Below are positions 1 through 9,481 of a stretch of DNA of 38,401 nucleotides, in pieces. Origin of the DNA: Chara braunii (Eukaryota; Streptophyta; Charophyceae; Charales; Characeae); the NCBI GenBank assembly GCA_003427395.1, contig BFEA01000889.1, positions 255,749 to 294,149 on the forward strand. Direction: 5' to 3'. Below the pieces are notes generated by a model. It worked only from the letters and a program-made list of their open reading frames with translations, did no database searches and was not told the origin of the DNA. Positions within the stretch are counted from its first letter, which is position 1; the number at the start of each line of letters is the position of its first letter. The translations under genes and the position numbers were made by a program.

Positions 1-318
1 CCCCCCCCGTTTGTTTTCCGAAAGGTAATCGAGATGTGGATATGTTTGTTTTGTGTGTATGCAATGTTTCCTGAATCATTTTCACCGAGTTCTGCTAAGA
101 CCCTTTCCTAACTTTTCCTAACTTTTCTCCATGCCCTCCCTCCCCCTTCCCGCCTTTCGCTTCCTCCTCCTCCTGGTGGTTGTTCGCCATTTTTCTGGGT
201 TCCCTGTTTGCTGTGTCCTGTTAAGTGCAGTATTCCTGGTTTCTTGTTTGGGATACTTGTCCACTTGAGCACGTTCACAGCAACTTGCCTAACCATTGAT
301 GGTGCCGACGTAAGCATT

Positions 319-914
319 GTGGTAATGACTGAGAGAAGGGAGGGTTGGCGTTTATCTTCCTTTTCCTGTCGTCTTCCGTCCTGCTGTGATGCGGTTATGT
401 TCTTTAAGTTTCCATGTCTGTGTTGCTTGTTCTCCTTCGCGCCTTTTGTCTGGCGCCTGCTTTTTCGGTCTGTTATCTCTGTTGTAACACTCTCCTGGCT
501 GCCGAATTTTGTTGGTTTGTGGTAATGGTTGAGAGAAGTGAGGGTTTGCCTATATCTTCCTTTTTCCTGCCTTCTTCCAGTCCTGCTGTGACGCGGTTAT
601 GTTCTTTGAGTTTCCGTGTCTGTCGTGCTTGTTCTCCTTCGTGCCTTTTCTCTGGCGCCTGCTTTTTCTGCCTCTTATCCTCGTCCTTTTTCGAACGCTC
701 TCCTTGCTGTGGTAATGATTGAGCGAAGGGAGGGTTTGCCTATATCTTCCTTTTTCCGGTCTTCTTCCAGTCCTGCTGTGACGCGGTTATGTTCTTTGAG
801 TTTCCATGTCTGTCTTGCTTGTTCTCCTTCGTGCCTTTTCTCTGGCGCCTGCTTTTTCTGCATCTTATCCTTGTCCTTGCTCTAACGCTCTCCTTGCTGC
901 CAAGTTTTGTCGGT
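319..914. repeat. Three tandem ~200-bp units, pyrimidine-rich
   Basis: Units begin at about 319, 519 and 709, each with the phrase GTGGTAATG followed by a GAGAGAAG-like purine stretch, then a long T/C-rich tract containing GGTTATGTTCTTTGAGTTTC and TCTGGCGCCTGC. Spacing is 200, 190 and about 206 bp, and the start of a fourth unit (GTGGTATG) is visible at 915. Units 2 and 3 are closer to each other than to unit 1. Several apparent reading frames cross this array but only follow the repeat. I do not recognise the family. Confidence 0.85.
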
Positions 915-1830
915 GTGGTATGTGCAATGCACGGGTGGCAGCACCTGTGGGCGAAAGGCAGAAACTGTCCTAATAAGTTGTACATTCTGATCAAGCTCCA
1001 TGCTTGCTTCTGTGGTGTGCAGTGCTGTGTATCTGACTCCGGTGTGGGTGATCTCTGCCTAATTAGGTGCCGGAGATTGGTAGCAGAAGTTTAGTCAGTA
1101 TTAGTTCCCAACGTGTATGTGGTCCACGGCTAGACCCACTGCCAATCCATTTTCAGTGACAACTCGAAGGCTGAATGTGTTTCACTGGCGTGCTGTTTTG
1201 GCGACTGGTCACCAGAATGGGGTTGAGCAACTGCCTAGTTAGTGTAGGTATGAGATGACAAGGAGCCGGGAGTCGTGGTGCAAGCTTCACATTCACAGTG
1301 AATCAAAGGTGATTGACATGTGTTTGTGCACAATCAGGAAAGGCGTTGTTCATTTTTAAGCTAGGGCGAGGCTTTGTGAGAGTGCTATAGACTCCCCAAG
1401 GTAGATGGCTCGTTTGTTGTCTCTGGTAGATTCTGGACGCAAGGTTCCTGAAGGTGTGTGCATTCGTTCTCAATAAAAATCCTTTGGGAGGTTTGTCAAG
1501 CATCGTTGCTGAACAGCTGACATAGTATCTCATGGCAGCTTTGGGTGCCGTGCAGCGTATTGTAAATGGTTTATCTTTTGCAGGTCATTTTGTGGTTTAT
1601 GTTGCTATCCATTTGATTCAACTGTGTTTTCATCATGGTTACGATCCGAATCTCAGTCCAGACCGCCCGCGTCTGGATGTGCTGGCGGACGTCCGGTTTG
1701 GTAGGTCGAAAATTTTTATTTATTATAATTTTATTTATTTTTTCTGGTGGTGGTGGTGGGGCGGGGTGGCGGTGTTCAATGACCGCCTTTCAGAAAGCCA
1801 AAGAGGGCTCTGCTGAGACTGATTCTGGTT
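915..1830. other. No gene recognised; small inverted repeat
   Basis: No convincing coding sequence was found. A short hairpin-capable stretch, CCAGAC-7 nt-GTCTGG, lies at about 1659-1677. A related CCGGA/TCCGG-rich stretch recurs at 2037-2092, so the two may be halves of one dispersed repeat flanking the GA microsatellite. Otherwise the stretch is unremarkable. Confidence 0.4.
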
Positions 1831-1846
1831 GCGAGAGAGAGAGAGG

Positions 1847-1925
<79 letters not shown>

Positions 1926-1929
1926 NGAG
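1831..1929. repeat. (GA)n microsatellite
   Basis: About 45 GA dinucleotides with one GGGG interruption near 1846. The only ambiguous base noticed in the window (n at 1926) sits at its right edge, which suggests the assembler could not resolve the repeat length. A short (CTT)n tract follows at 2003-2027. Confidence 0.97.
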
Positions 1930-2029
1930 GTGCGGAGGCAGGATACAGCCTTGAGGTAGGTATGGCCCAATTCACTCCCTGACTGTAAACCTTATGTAAC
2001 CTCCTCTTCTTCTTCTTCTTCTTCTTAAT

Positions 2030-2700
2030 TATTCTGGATCCAGACGTCAGTCCGGTCGGACATCTTGCTGTGTCCGGATGTGGGTCCGGCGTAACCATGC
2101 TTTTCATTCATGGTGCTGTGTCTGCCATCCTTGCAAATGAAATCATCAATCACTAACAATCAGCAGGGTGGAAAAGAAAAATAATTCAGTCACTATCAGC
2201 GAAAGAAAAAGAAGCTGCAATTCTGAATGACCTACGCCCGGTCAGTTCAAATGATGATATCTCAAAAGGCCATATCTGAATGCTACTTGCCTCATGCTGC
2301 CTGAGAACTGAATAGGTGGTTTTTACGTGTTTGGGTTGAACTTGGAAGCATTTGAACAAGTCTATTGGCAGTCTGGGGATTGTGTGCCGTTTGCTGGAAA
2401 TGGTCTGTCAAAAACCATTTTGGCTAGATATGCCCATCTTGCCAATCTGAAGCATCACTTGGCATTCGCAAAGCCGGCGTTCAGGGTCGAAAGAGACATG
2501 GAAGAAAAAAGAAGTGCACTGCATCAGACAGTTAAAATTTGGACGTTCTGTGCCGCCATCCTGCTTGCAGCTACCGCGACATCGCCGTACGCCTATCCTG
2601 ATCCTTTCCTTTTCCCCATGGACTATTGTGAATATCCGAATGTGATATGAGCCAGGCGGTGTGCTGAAATTCTGTTTTGCTTTTTCTACATTTGGACCAT
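2030..2700. other. No gene recognised
   Basis: A single open frame of 107 codons runs from 2327 to 2650 on the plus strand, but it has no motif I recognise. A hydrophobic stretch near its residues 70-80 is not convincing as a membrane segment. I regard it as chance or as an unidentified repeat-derived frame. Confidence 0.3.
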
Positions 2701-2702
2701 AT

Positions 2703-2775
2703 CTTAATTTATGGTCGTCATCCTTTCCGAGGGCCCATCCAATCTTCTTCGTATCATTACAATTTTTAAACCACC
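2703..2775 (-). pseudogene. Decayed U6 snRNA copy
   Basis: Read on the minus strand, this aligns with the core of U6: AAAATTG, then GATACGAAGAAGATT (ACAGAGA region altered), GGGCCC in place of the ATGGCCCC region, and an exact AAGGATGAC. The 5' stem-loop is missing and the ACAGAGA box is mutated, so it cannot be a working spliceosomal RNA. It lies about 800 bp from the well-preserved U6 copy on the same strand. This could be an old tandem duplicate or a retro-copy. Confidence 0.75.
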
Positions 2776-3375
2776 AGTACCTCTGAGCCTCTTTTTGTCG
2801 AGGTGGATTTCACCTGCACGTCAAGCATGGCCGAAACACCAGCATGACACTTTTTCTTTCCTTTTGGCTGGCGGTGCGAGGCATTTTGGTCCAGTAGCTC
2901 CCAGCCCCCGAATTTGTGGATTGGCTTGGTTGCGATTCCCAAGTTTGCCTGGGCGATGCACTGGCGTTTAATGGACGTGTCCTGAAGGATATTTTGAATA
3001 TTTTCCCTCTAATTTGGCAGCGATGTTTTCCACCTTCTTATTTGGTCTCTAACTGCATTTATGATTTTTCACTATCAGTTCCCTTTTTCATTTCTTCATC
3101 TTATGAACTCTCTGGTGTTTGTGCAATATGGGAAACAGCCACCAACCTATACCTCTCCCCAACCAACCCATGGTGTAGATTTGCACCCAGAGTTGTTGTG
3201 AGAGTTGAGCTGTACCAGCTCCTCGCCATGCTGGACGTGGGACTGGATGGCATTGCTTGCAGGTAACTAGTAGTCTGTGGACAGACGCCCCACCTCCCCT
3301 TTTCCCTTTGCCATCTTATGGTAGCGGTGTCTAATAGCCTGCACCCAACTATGTTGTGGCTAAGGTCCTGCCAAT
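2776..3375. other. No gene recognised
   Basis: Mixed T/C-rich sequence with several short open frames but no motif, repeat or splice pattern that I can support. Confidence 0.3.
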
Positions 3376-3466
3376 GCCGGCCTGGGGGTCCAGTGGCCTG
3401 GCTCTAGATGGTAGAGCAATGCTGGCCAGGGGGTCCAGTGGCCTGGCTCTAAATGGTAGAGCAGGA
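3376..3466 (+). repeat. Duplicated tRNA-like D-arm (SINE-like head)
   Basis: Two adjacent copies of about 46 bp share GGGGGTCCAGTGGCCTGGCT, followed by CTAGATGGTAGAGCA in the first and CTAAATGGTAGAGCA in the second. The stretch TGGCTCTARATGGTAGAGC matches a pol III A-box and tRNA D-arm: a GCTC/GAGC stem around a TA[GA]ATGGTA loop. No clear B-box (GGTTCRANNCC) follows within 60 bp, so this is at most the degenerate 5' part of a tRNA-derived SINE or a tRNA relic. It lies just downstream of the minus-strand U6. Confidence 0.5.
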
Positions 3467-3544
3467 TGCATGCCCCTCTGTGGGAGTGGTTACACGCTAA
3501 CTGGGACAGTATTAAAGAATCGATCACGTCCTGCCCAGTAATAA

Positions 3545-3598
3545 AAGGACTGTTAAGATCATTTCTCGATTTATGCATGTCATCCTTGTGCAGTGGCC

Positions 3599-3630
<32 letters not shown>

Positions 3631-3648
3631 ACGGATGTCCCAAAGGAC
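3545..3648 (-). ncRNA. U6: U6 spliceosomal snRNA (gene or recent copy)
   Basis: U6 is the catalytic snRNA of the spliceosome. The minus strand starts with a plant-type 5' stem-loop (GTCCTTTGGGACATCCG), followed by AAAATTGGAACGATACAGAG, which contains the ACAGAGA box, then the AGC triad in GATTAGCATGGCC, the internal stem-loop region, AAGGATGACATGCA and AAATCGAGAAATG. Total length of about 103 nt matches the family. Substitutions are few: CACTGCACAAGG replaces the usual CCCTGCGCAAGG. The 3' end departs from the usual GGTCC-T-run and ends near CCTTTTA, a possible weak pol III stop. An A/T-rich CATATTTAAC lies 14-24 bp upstream, closer than a usual plant U6 TATA box, and I see no clear upstream sequence element. 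It is either functional and divergent or a recent pseudogene. Confidence 0.9.
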
Positions 3649-3649
3649 A

Positions 3650-4280
3650 ATAAAACAACTGTTAAATATGTTCCCGGGTCCTGAAACGGTCGACTGGATG
3701 CAGGTGATGGAGGTCATAATGCTCATGGTCTGGAAGCTTAGGACACTTTTCCATACGACAGTTCACATAACAACAGCCAAATCCGGGTCAACCTGGATGC
3801 GTGGCAAATCAATATTGCCCTTGTCCTGCCAAACACGCAGCTTCTTGATGTACCTTTGCATCCCGGGCGGGGACAGAATGGCCCCCAGGCCATCCAACTC
3901 AAGACAGAACATAGCAACAACTATGCATTCCCCCGTATCCTGCGCCCGGCAGTTCACATCTCTCCCATGAACAGACTGCAGAACGAAGTGGAGGGGAGCA
4001 GATCTGGGAAGGAGATGGGATCGGAGGAATCTGCCCCGCAAGTTGTAGGCCTGCCCTCTGGAAACGACAGCACTGATAGCCAAAGTGAAAATGAAATGTG
4101 CTAGAGAGCAGGAGAGAGGCCAACCATACCAGACATGATATCTGTGGGCAAACAGGCCCTCAACACAGCTAATGTCAATGCACAGAGATGTGGTAGGGAG
4201 GAGGAGAGAGACCAACCATACCAGACCTGGAATCTGTGGACAAACAGGCCCTCCACAACTGGACGGTCAGAAGGAAGTGA
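3650..4280. other. Short direct duplication, no gene
   Basis: The phrase AGAGGCCAACCATACCAGAC with a following tail (TGTGGGCAAACAGGCCCTC) at 4114-4161 recurs as AGAGACCAACCATACCAGAC with TGTGGACAAACAGGCCCTC at 4207-4253, a spacing of about 93 bp. No coding sequence is supported. Confidence 0.6.
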
Positions 4281-4318
4281 AAAGAAGAAGAAGAAGAAGA
4301 AGAAGAAGAAGAAGAAGG
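4281..4318. repeat. (AAG)n microsatellite
   Basis: About a dozen AAG trinucleotides. The lysine or serine runs seen in open frames here are products of the repeat. Confidence 0.97.
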
Positions 4319-4379
4319 ATGAGCCAACGTGCTATGAGACGTTGATAACTTGATGCACCTCACGTAGACCCAGTCTAGT

Positions 4380-4996
4380 GAGTCACCGAGTGTGAGAAAA
4401 CGAACTCAACGCAGATGTTGAGATCTTGTGTTCCATTGGGGTAAAGGCTAATCGCTAACTGCGGTGGTAGTAATAGTAATCCGGACCGGTGCTGATCGGA
4501 TTTTGAAAATGACATTCGGTCCACCATACTATCTGATGACAACAGAGTGATGAGCGGTGAGGGGAGGAAGAGACAACTGAGAAAGATTGCTTACTTGATC
4601 ATAAAGTTCCTGCTTGATGGGGATTAGTTGAACTCTGACAGGTAGACGACCCGAGTGTTGGGGTTGCCAAAGGATTGCATTTGTACGGGATAACTCGCTG
4701 AGTAGGGCAGGTTGAGCTCATACTCCCATATCTCATTATAACCCAGGGAGAAATGACTTGTAAAGCCTTAACGGGTGTCAGGGATGTCGCAACATGTCTA
4801 AGTGAACAGGACCCTTTTCCATTCAAATAAGATGTCCGTTGAAGCCCCAATGACAGGTTCACAGGATTGCTTTAACAAGATCAGCAAGCTCGGGACATAA
4901 ATCTCCCTGGGACAAGTTTCACTGACATCTCAACTCTTAGAACTGCAAAAGGTAAAATAAAAAAAAAAAAAAAACGCCTTCAAACCCGGCGCAAGT

Positions 4997-5047
<51 letters not shown>

Positions 5048-5540
5048 TGTGTGTAAGGTGAAGATAGCCTCCTGTGTCTTCACCCCAGCACGGGGATAGC
5101 TGGATTCGGGGCAAAAAGTAGCATGGAGAACGCGGATGACCATGTGCCCCGTACTATCTTACCAAGCAAGAAAACTGTGAACGAGGGATAAAACCTTAGA
5201 ACTATTATGTTCGAATGTAAATGGAAGCCGCCGTGTTGGAACCACAGGGAATGGCGACACCCCTTTGTATGGTAGAAATAGGAAACATTGCCCAATATCC
5301 TGAGTTGTGTTCAATGATGCTTTGTTACTTACCCTGACTTTTCTGCCATGGTTGGCCCGATGATCATCCGTAAGTTAACCCAATGAAACTCAGTTGACAG
5401 TGCCAACTCTATTTCCCCTTATGACATCCTACATCCATTCAAGTAATGCGGAGCAGTGCTTTCGAGTGGGTTCTGATTAGGTATTCGAGATTCTCAGTGA
5501 GAACCCTCGTTCAGCTTATGACCCCTGAGGCATTGTGAGT
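4380..5540 (+). rRNA. Possible plus-strand organelle rRNA fragments (LSU/SSU-like)
   Basis: Three short blocks on the plus strand resemble conserved rRNA cores. (1) GGGATAACTCGCTGA near 4686, followed by GGCAGGTTGAGCTCATA, resembles LSU domain V GGGATAACAGGCTGATAC plus CAAGAGTTCATA. (2) GGGGATAGCTGGATTCGGGG at about 5092-5111 resembles the LSU domain II GGAGATAGCTGGTTCTCCCCG block. (3) AATGAAACTCAGTTGACAG near 5381 resembles SSU AAACTCAAAGGAATTGACGG with a deletion. Each match alone is weak. They gain weight from the stronger minus-strand rRNA matches next door. A (GT)n microsatellite (4999-5054) interrupts the block. No complete helix set was verified. Confidence 0.35.
4957..5054. repeat. 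A run and (GT)n microsatellite
   Basis: A run of about 18 A at 4957-4974, then about 28 GT dinucleotides from 4999 with one AT interruption near 5041. Confidence 0.97.
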
Positions 5541-5599
5541 CACTCCCTACCTGTCATTGCTATTTGTCTGGTATGCAATTTGTGCAGCATGTCACTATC

Positions 5600-6180
5600 G
5601 CTCAGTCGGCACTCTTGAGCCGGGAGCTGTAGTCTAATCTCCTGCACCGCTCAGTGGTCGTCATTACTCAGTCGGTGAGCAAAACTGTTAACCCAGCAAA
5701 GAGGCTCATTCCTCTGGTGGCGATTAACCCTGAAGTTTTACAGAACTTACAGGCCTTATCCCTCCATATGAGCCGACGTGGCTGGTGGTTGTACTATCTC
5801 TTCTCAGCACCTTGTCAGGCCTCGGGTATAGGTGTCACCCTATGCACAAGGTTATCGTAACATTATACATGTGTTTGCAAGGACAAGATCTGATTCACCC
5901 TGGATTACCGATCACTCCCTTTCGGGGAGAATTAATCCTTAGTGGCAGACTACCTGATCGCACGCCTCATGCACTTAGTATCTCGGAACCCGGGACTCGG
6001 ACAAAGTTCAGAGTACCTATACGTGGAGGTTTGCACTGAGCACGGAATGTTCTAGTACTATCGAGAGACATAGGAACTTTTCTAGTATTCAGGTTTGTCC
6101 CTACAGATTACAGATGGTCCTCGTATTGGGGCCTATCGGTTCAAGCACGAGTCAGACTCCATGTCTGGGGTTGTTGTGTT
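5600..6180 (-). rRNA. Divergent organelle LSU rRNA fragments, scrambled order
   Basis: On the minus strand, GAGAAGAGATAGTAC then CCACCAGCCACGTCGGCTCA at about 5773-5812 parallels the LSU domain V stretch AAGAGTTCATATCGAC, then GGCACCTCGATGTCGGCTCA, next to the peptidyl-transferase centre. It is followed, in the expected order, by AACTTCAGGGTTAATCGCC and GCTGGGTTAACAG, which parallel GGGTATGGCTGTTCGCC and GCTGGGTTTAGAACG. Farther 5' on the same strand, CCAATACGAGGACCATC (about 6112-6128) resembles the sarcin-ricin loop region, which should lie 3' of domain V. TTCTCCCCGAAAG (about 5918-5930) resembles domain II. The order is therefore not the canonical one, as in fragmented mitochondrial rRNAs of some algae and protists. 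Confidence 0.5.
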
Positions 6181-6299
6181 GGACGGGTTTGTGTAGTGAG
6201 TCAGAGAACTACGAGATGCATGCTAGCAGGTTTGGCAGTTAGAGTCTCCACACTTAACACGAATGAGCAGTGCCTAAATCGAACGCCTGCTACCCTGGT

Positions 6300-6900
6300 C
6301 ATTCACCCTGACAAATCCTAGCAAAGAGGTACAGCAGAGAAAAGACGACCGTGTGCTCTCGCATTCCATATGAACGAGGTCTGTGTTGACAACACGTGCA
6401 CTGTGCCCAAGTAAACAATCTGCCACAAGTAACCAAAATTTTCTTTGATGAACGGGTCTAAAAGTTGAACTTCGTACATAACGTATCAAAGTCATTGGTT
6501 TATCATAGAGACGATTTCGGGCAAAAGAAATTCTCATGGTGTGACGGGCGGTGTGTACAAGGCCTGAGTACATATTCACCGCGGCATGCAATAGCTGTCA
6601 AATAACACTCGGGTGACCAGAACAAAACTGAGAGTGATGCTCGACAAAGTAACTACCTTACAACGACTGTGGTAACGCTCAACGCCCATCTTGTGAATAA
6701 CACTAGTCAGGGTGCTGCCCAGGCGAATCTTGCAGACAATCGTACTCGGTGCACCGCTTTGAGGCACATTGCCTCCCACACTGGCAATCTAAAGCGGAGT
6801 GGTCTTTGCCATTGTAACTTGTTTATGGTCGGCTTCACCGTTCACTGTAGTAACAGACTGCCATTTATTACTTTGGTCGCCGGCCTATCATAGTGAATCC
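6300..6900 (-). rRNA. Organelle SSU rRNA 3' domain, divergent
   Basis: The minus strand contains GCGGTGAATATGTACTCAGG, CCTTGTACACACCGCCCGTC and ACACCATGAGAATTTC (about 6527-6586), nearly matching the bacterial/organelle 16S block of helices 28-44. Farther 5' come GATTGTCTGCAAGATTCGCC and ACTAGTGTTATTCAC, matching GATTGGAGTCTGCAACTCGA and GCTAGTAATCGTGG, preceded by TTACAATGGCA, matching CTACAATGGCG. Roughly 100 nt of unmatched sequence sits between the ACTAGTG block and the GCGGTGAAT block, where bacteria have only about 10-15 nt. That could be an expansion or a junction between rRNA pieces. Divergence is far greater than land-plant mitochondrial or plastid rRNA. It may be a nuclear copy of mitochondrial DNA or contaminating organelle sequence. 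Confidence 0.75.
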
Positions 6901-6959
6901 GTTTTGTGGTCGAAATTGGCAGTTTGTCTCTGGTGGGAGACTCAGCAATTGTTGGAAAC

Positions 6960-7430
6960 CATAATTTGACTCCTTTGACATATTTCTCAAGTTCCTTACT
7001 TGGAGTTCGTAGACAAGCTTTGTAGAGACAGAGAGAAAGCAACATGGGAGGTGAAAGCGCCTTGTTGGTGTCTTACACACTTTACCAGGATAAGGTGAAA
7101 AGTTGGGAAGAGGGAGCACCCGAAGGTTTTCAGTGCCACATAAGGTTAATGAGGGATCATGCACTCAAAATGAGGAAAGCCCAGAAAAACATTGAAAACA
7201 TCATATAGTTCTATGGACCTTTTTTTTTTTTTTTTTTTTTTTTAAAAACAGAGGGCCCAGGTCCCAAGGCTGATATTATCCATAAGAAGATTGAGGCCGG
7301 GGTCCTCACAGTCTACCCGGAGTGACCAAACCAAAATTGCTGAGAACCGGGCTCAGCATCCCTCACATGATGATAATGATGATCCTGACGATGATCCTGA
7401 TGCTAATGATAATGATTAGTATATAAAAAT
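6960..7430. other. No gene; T run and GAT-rich patch
   Basis: A run of about 24 T at 7220-7243, and an irregular GATGATCCTGA-type patch at 7370-7415. Nothing coding is supported. Whether the rRNA-like block extends past 6900 could not be decided by eye. Confidence 0.4.
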
Positions 7431-7435
7431 GAAAT

Positions 7436-8275
7436 ATCAGCCCTCTGGCCTTCTAATCCTAAACCACCTCCTAGCCCTTCCTATAACGGAACATTGTATT
7501 TCGGAAGCAATACCAACCTAACCAACGTCCCCCATAGCTGATCTCTTCTCGCCACCTAGCAGCCCCCCCCTGGTTCACCACTGGATTGCCTTCCTCCCTC
7601 AGCAAACCCCAGATCTCTCTACAAGGCCTCACGCTCCTGCTCCAGCCAGCGTCGTTCCGGCATTAGTAAACCAGGGGCACAGAACAGAGCAACTATAAAG
7701 ATATCAGTCCCGGTTCGACCATTTCTGACGTCCTATATCCCATCAGTGGAAGAAAGCTAGATGCTGCCTAAACTTCCAGAACACCAGAAGGCTACAAAGA
7801 TGATGATGATGATGATGATGCCGATCCTGATGCTATCAGTACTTCTGGTCCCCTAATCTCAGCAACCCTCCTAGCCCTTCCTGTAACAAGACCTTGGGTC
7901 TCAGAGACAAAGCCCTCCTAACCAATGCCCACCTAAGTTGACCTGTTCTCACCACCTAGACCAACCTTAGCCCCATAGGTTGTCGAGGCAGCCCCACCGA
8001 TTCGCCACTGGATTGCCTTCCTCCCTCAGCCAATCCCCAGATCTCTCTACAAGGCCTCACACTCCTGACAATGCAGGTTACAGGGCAACGCCCCAGCTCC
8101 GGCCAGCGTCGTTCTGGCATTGGCAAACCTGGTGCATAGAACAGAGCTACTCTGCAGAAATCGGTCTAGATTCAATCATCCCTGAAATCCTAAATCTCGC
8201 TTCAGGAAAAAAGCCTGAAGCCGCTAAGAAATACAGAACACCAGAATGCCCTTTTGTTCAGGATACTATACCATT
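7436..8275. repeat. Direct duplication of ~400-450 bp
   Basis: Two copies share CTAGCCCTTCCTRTAAC (7470 and 7871), CACTGGATTGCCTTCCTCCC with AGATCTCTCTACAAGGCCTC, CCAGCGTCGTTCYGGCATT and AGAACACCAGAA. Offset grows from about 401 to about 458 bp because of indels. A (GAT)n run (7799-7820) separates the copies. No coding potential is shared in a consistent frame. Confidence 0.85.
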
Positions 8276-8279
8276 CAGA

Positions 8280-8690
8280 TAATAAAAAAGGAAGGAAACA
8301 AAAGAAAGATTCTCCCCCCTCTCTCCCATCCTCCCTTTCCTCCCTTCCCCTGTACCATCATTGCCTCCGCTGGAGAAAAAGGACCAATAATCCTTCCTCT
8401 TCTGCCCCAACTAAGTACAGTCCCATCTCACCTCCTCAGTAGCATACAGTTCCCGCCCAAAGTATACCACTGCCTACCCCTACCCAACTCTGCCCCCCCT
8501 CAGATTTACTCAGCCCCAGAATAGAGTTTCCACATTATCTGCCCATGCCCTCTCCGGAGTTTCACCCCCCTCCTGATGAAACCCCTGCAGAACTGGGTTC
8601 TTCCCGACCCCTACCCCATTATCCCTCAGGAGAGCTTCAGAAAATGCGAATGAAAATTATGGAGATTTCTCCCTAGTGGCTTTAGAAATA
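8280..8690. other. C/T-rich stretch, no gene
   Basis: Strongly pyrimidine-rich (CCCTCTCTCCC-type) sequence with proline/serine-rich chance frames. No motif was found. Confidence 0.4.
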
Positions 8691-8925
8691 CGAAAGGCTG
8701 AACGAACAAATAAAAGAAAAGAGACTAGGAGAGACTAGGAGTCTAGGACCTTGAATAGATTTGTGATTAAAAAATAGAAAAAAATTGAAAATAGATATGC
8801 GTGCTGAAAATTACCAAAGGCTGAATGTACAAATAATAGAAAAGAGACTAGGACCTTGAGTAGGTTTGTGATAAAAAAGATAGAAAATTTTGAGAATAGA
8901 TATGCGTGCTGAACTGTAAACCTAT
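8690..8925. repeat. Duplicated ~120-bp AT-rich unit
   Basis: AAAGGCTGAACGAACAAATA at about 8693 recurs as AAAGGCTGAATGTACAAATA at about 8815. Each is followed by GAAAAGAGACTAGG, GACCTTGA, TTTGTGAT and ATAGATATGCGTGCTGAA. The first copy also carries an internal 11-bp doubling of GAGACTAGGA. Confidence 0.85.
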
Positions 8926-9004
8926 TGTATTAAATAGCGATTTTCAGTATTAAAAAATACCGTATAGTATGTTAATATGTTAATATGTATTCAAGAGATC
9001 AGAG

Positions 9005-9226
9005 ATGAAGATGACTGATATGATTGAAGTAATTGAAAATATAATAAGATATTTAGATAGGATGTTGATTATAGATAATAATATTAATAATACTAAGAAT
9101 GATAGTTGTGATAATAAAATGGGTAGATTCTGCGATTCTGAGATTCTTAAATCCCTAGAAAAATCCAAGGTTAATTGCGAACCAGATGACGATCGAGATG
9201 ACAGTGTCAACATAAGACACGCTTGA
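9005..9226 (+). CDS. Small AT-rich open frame, unknown
   Basis: A 73-codon frame starts with ATG. It is rich in Asp, Ile and Asn and ends in an acidic stretch (EPDDDRDDS). The composition follows an AT-rich, GAT-rich stretch, so chance is a real possibility. No family was recognised and no splice signals were noted. Confidence 0.15.
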   Translation: MKMTDMIEVIENIIRYLDRMLIIDNNINNTKNDSCDNKMGRFCDSEILKSLEKSKVNCEPDDDRDDSVNIRHA

Positions 9227-9232
9227 ATAGGT

Positions 9233-9480
9233 CAGAAAACGGCGACTCTCCCCTCTCTATTTCCCTTTTTTCTCCTGACCTTCTCCCTTACCCTCTCCCT
9301 CTCCTTCCTTCCCTCCCCCTCTTCCTCTCCTTCCCCATCCTCATTTCCCCGCTTTCCCGTTGAAAGGTCGAAAAACAACGATTCTCCCTTCTCTCTTGAC
9401 CTTCTCCCTTACCCTCTCCCCCTCCTTCCTTCCTTCCCCCTCTCCCTCTCCTTCCCCATCCTCATCTCCCCGCTATCCCG
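9233..9480. repeat. Two polypyrimidine units of ~120-130 bp
   Basis: Two copies share TTCTCCCTTACCCTCTCCC, TCCTTCCTTCC and TCTCCTTCCCCATCCTCAT, then CCCCGCT and TCCCGT. Offset is about 120-130 bp. Nearly all plus-strand bases are C or T, so the purine strand could form triplex-like structure. Confidence 0.85.
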
Positions 9481-9481
9481 T

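Noticed and set aside
2327-2650. 107-codon plus-strand frame as a real gene
   Set aside because: No motif, no repeats, no splice support. Kept only as an unannotated stretch.
4686-4720. LSU-like GGGATAAC match as a firm second domain V
   Set aside because: Only short similarity, and a better domain V candidate exists on the minus strand. Kept as weak support within the rRNA-like region.
6100-6180. Possible tRNA (GGTTCAAGC T-loop-like)
   Set aside because: No matching acceptor or anticodon stems were found around it.
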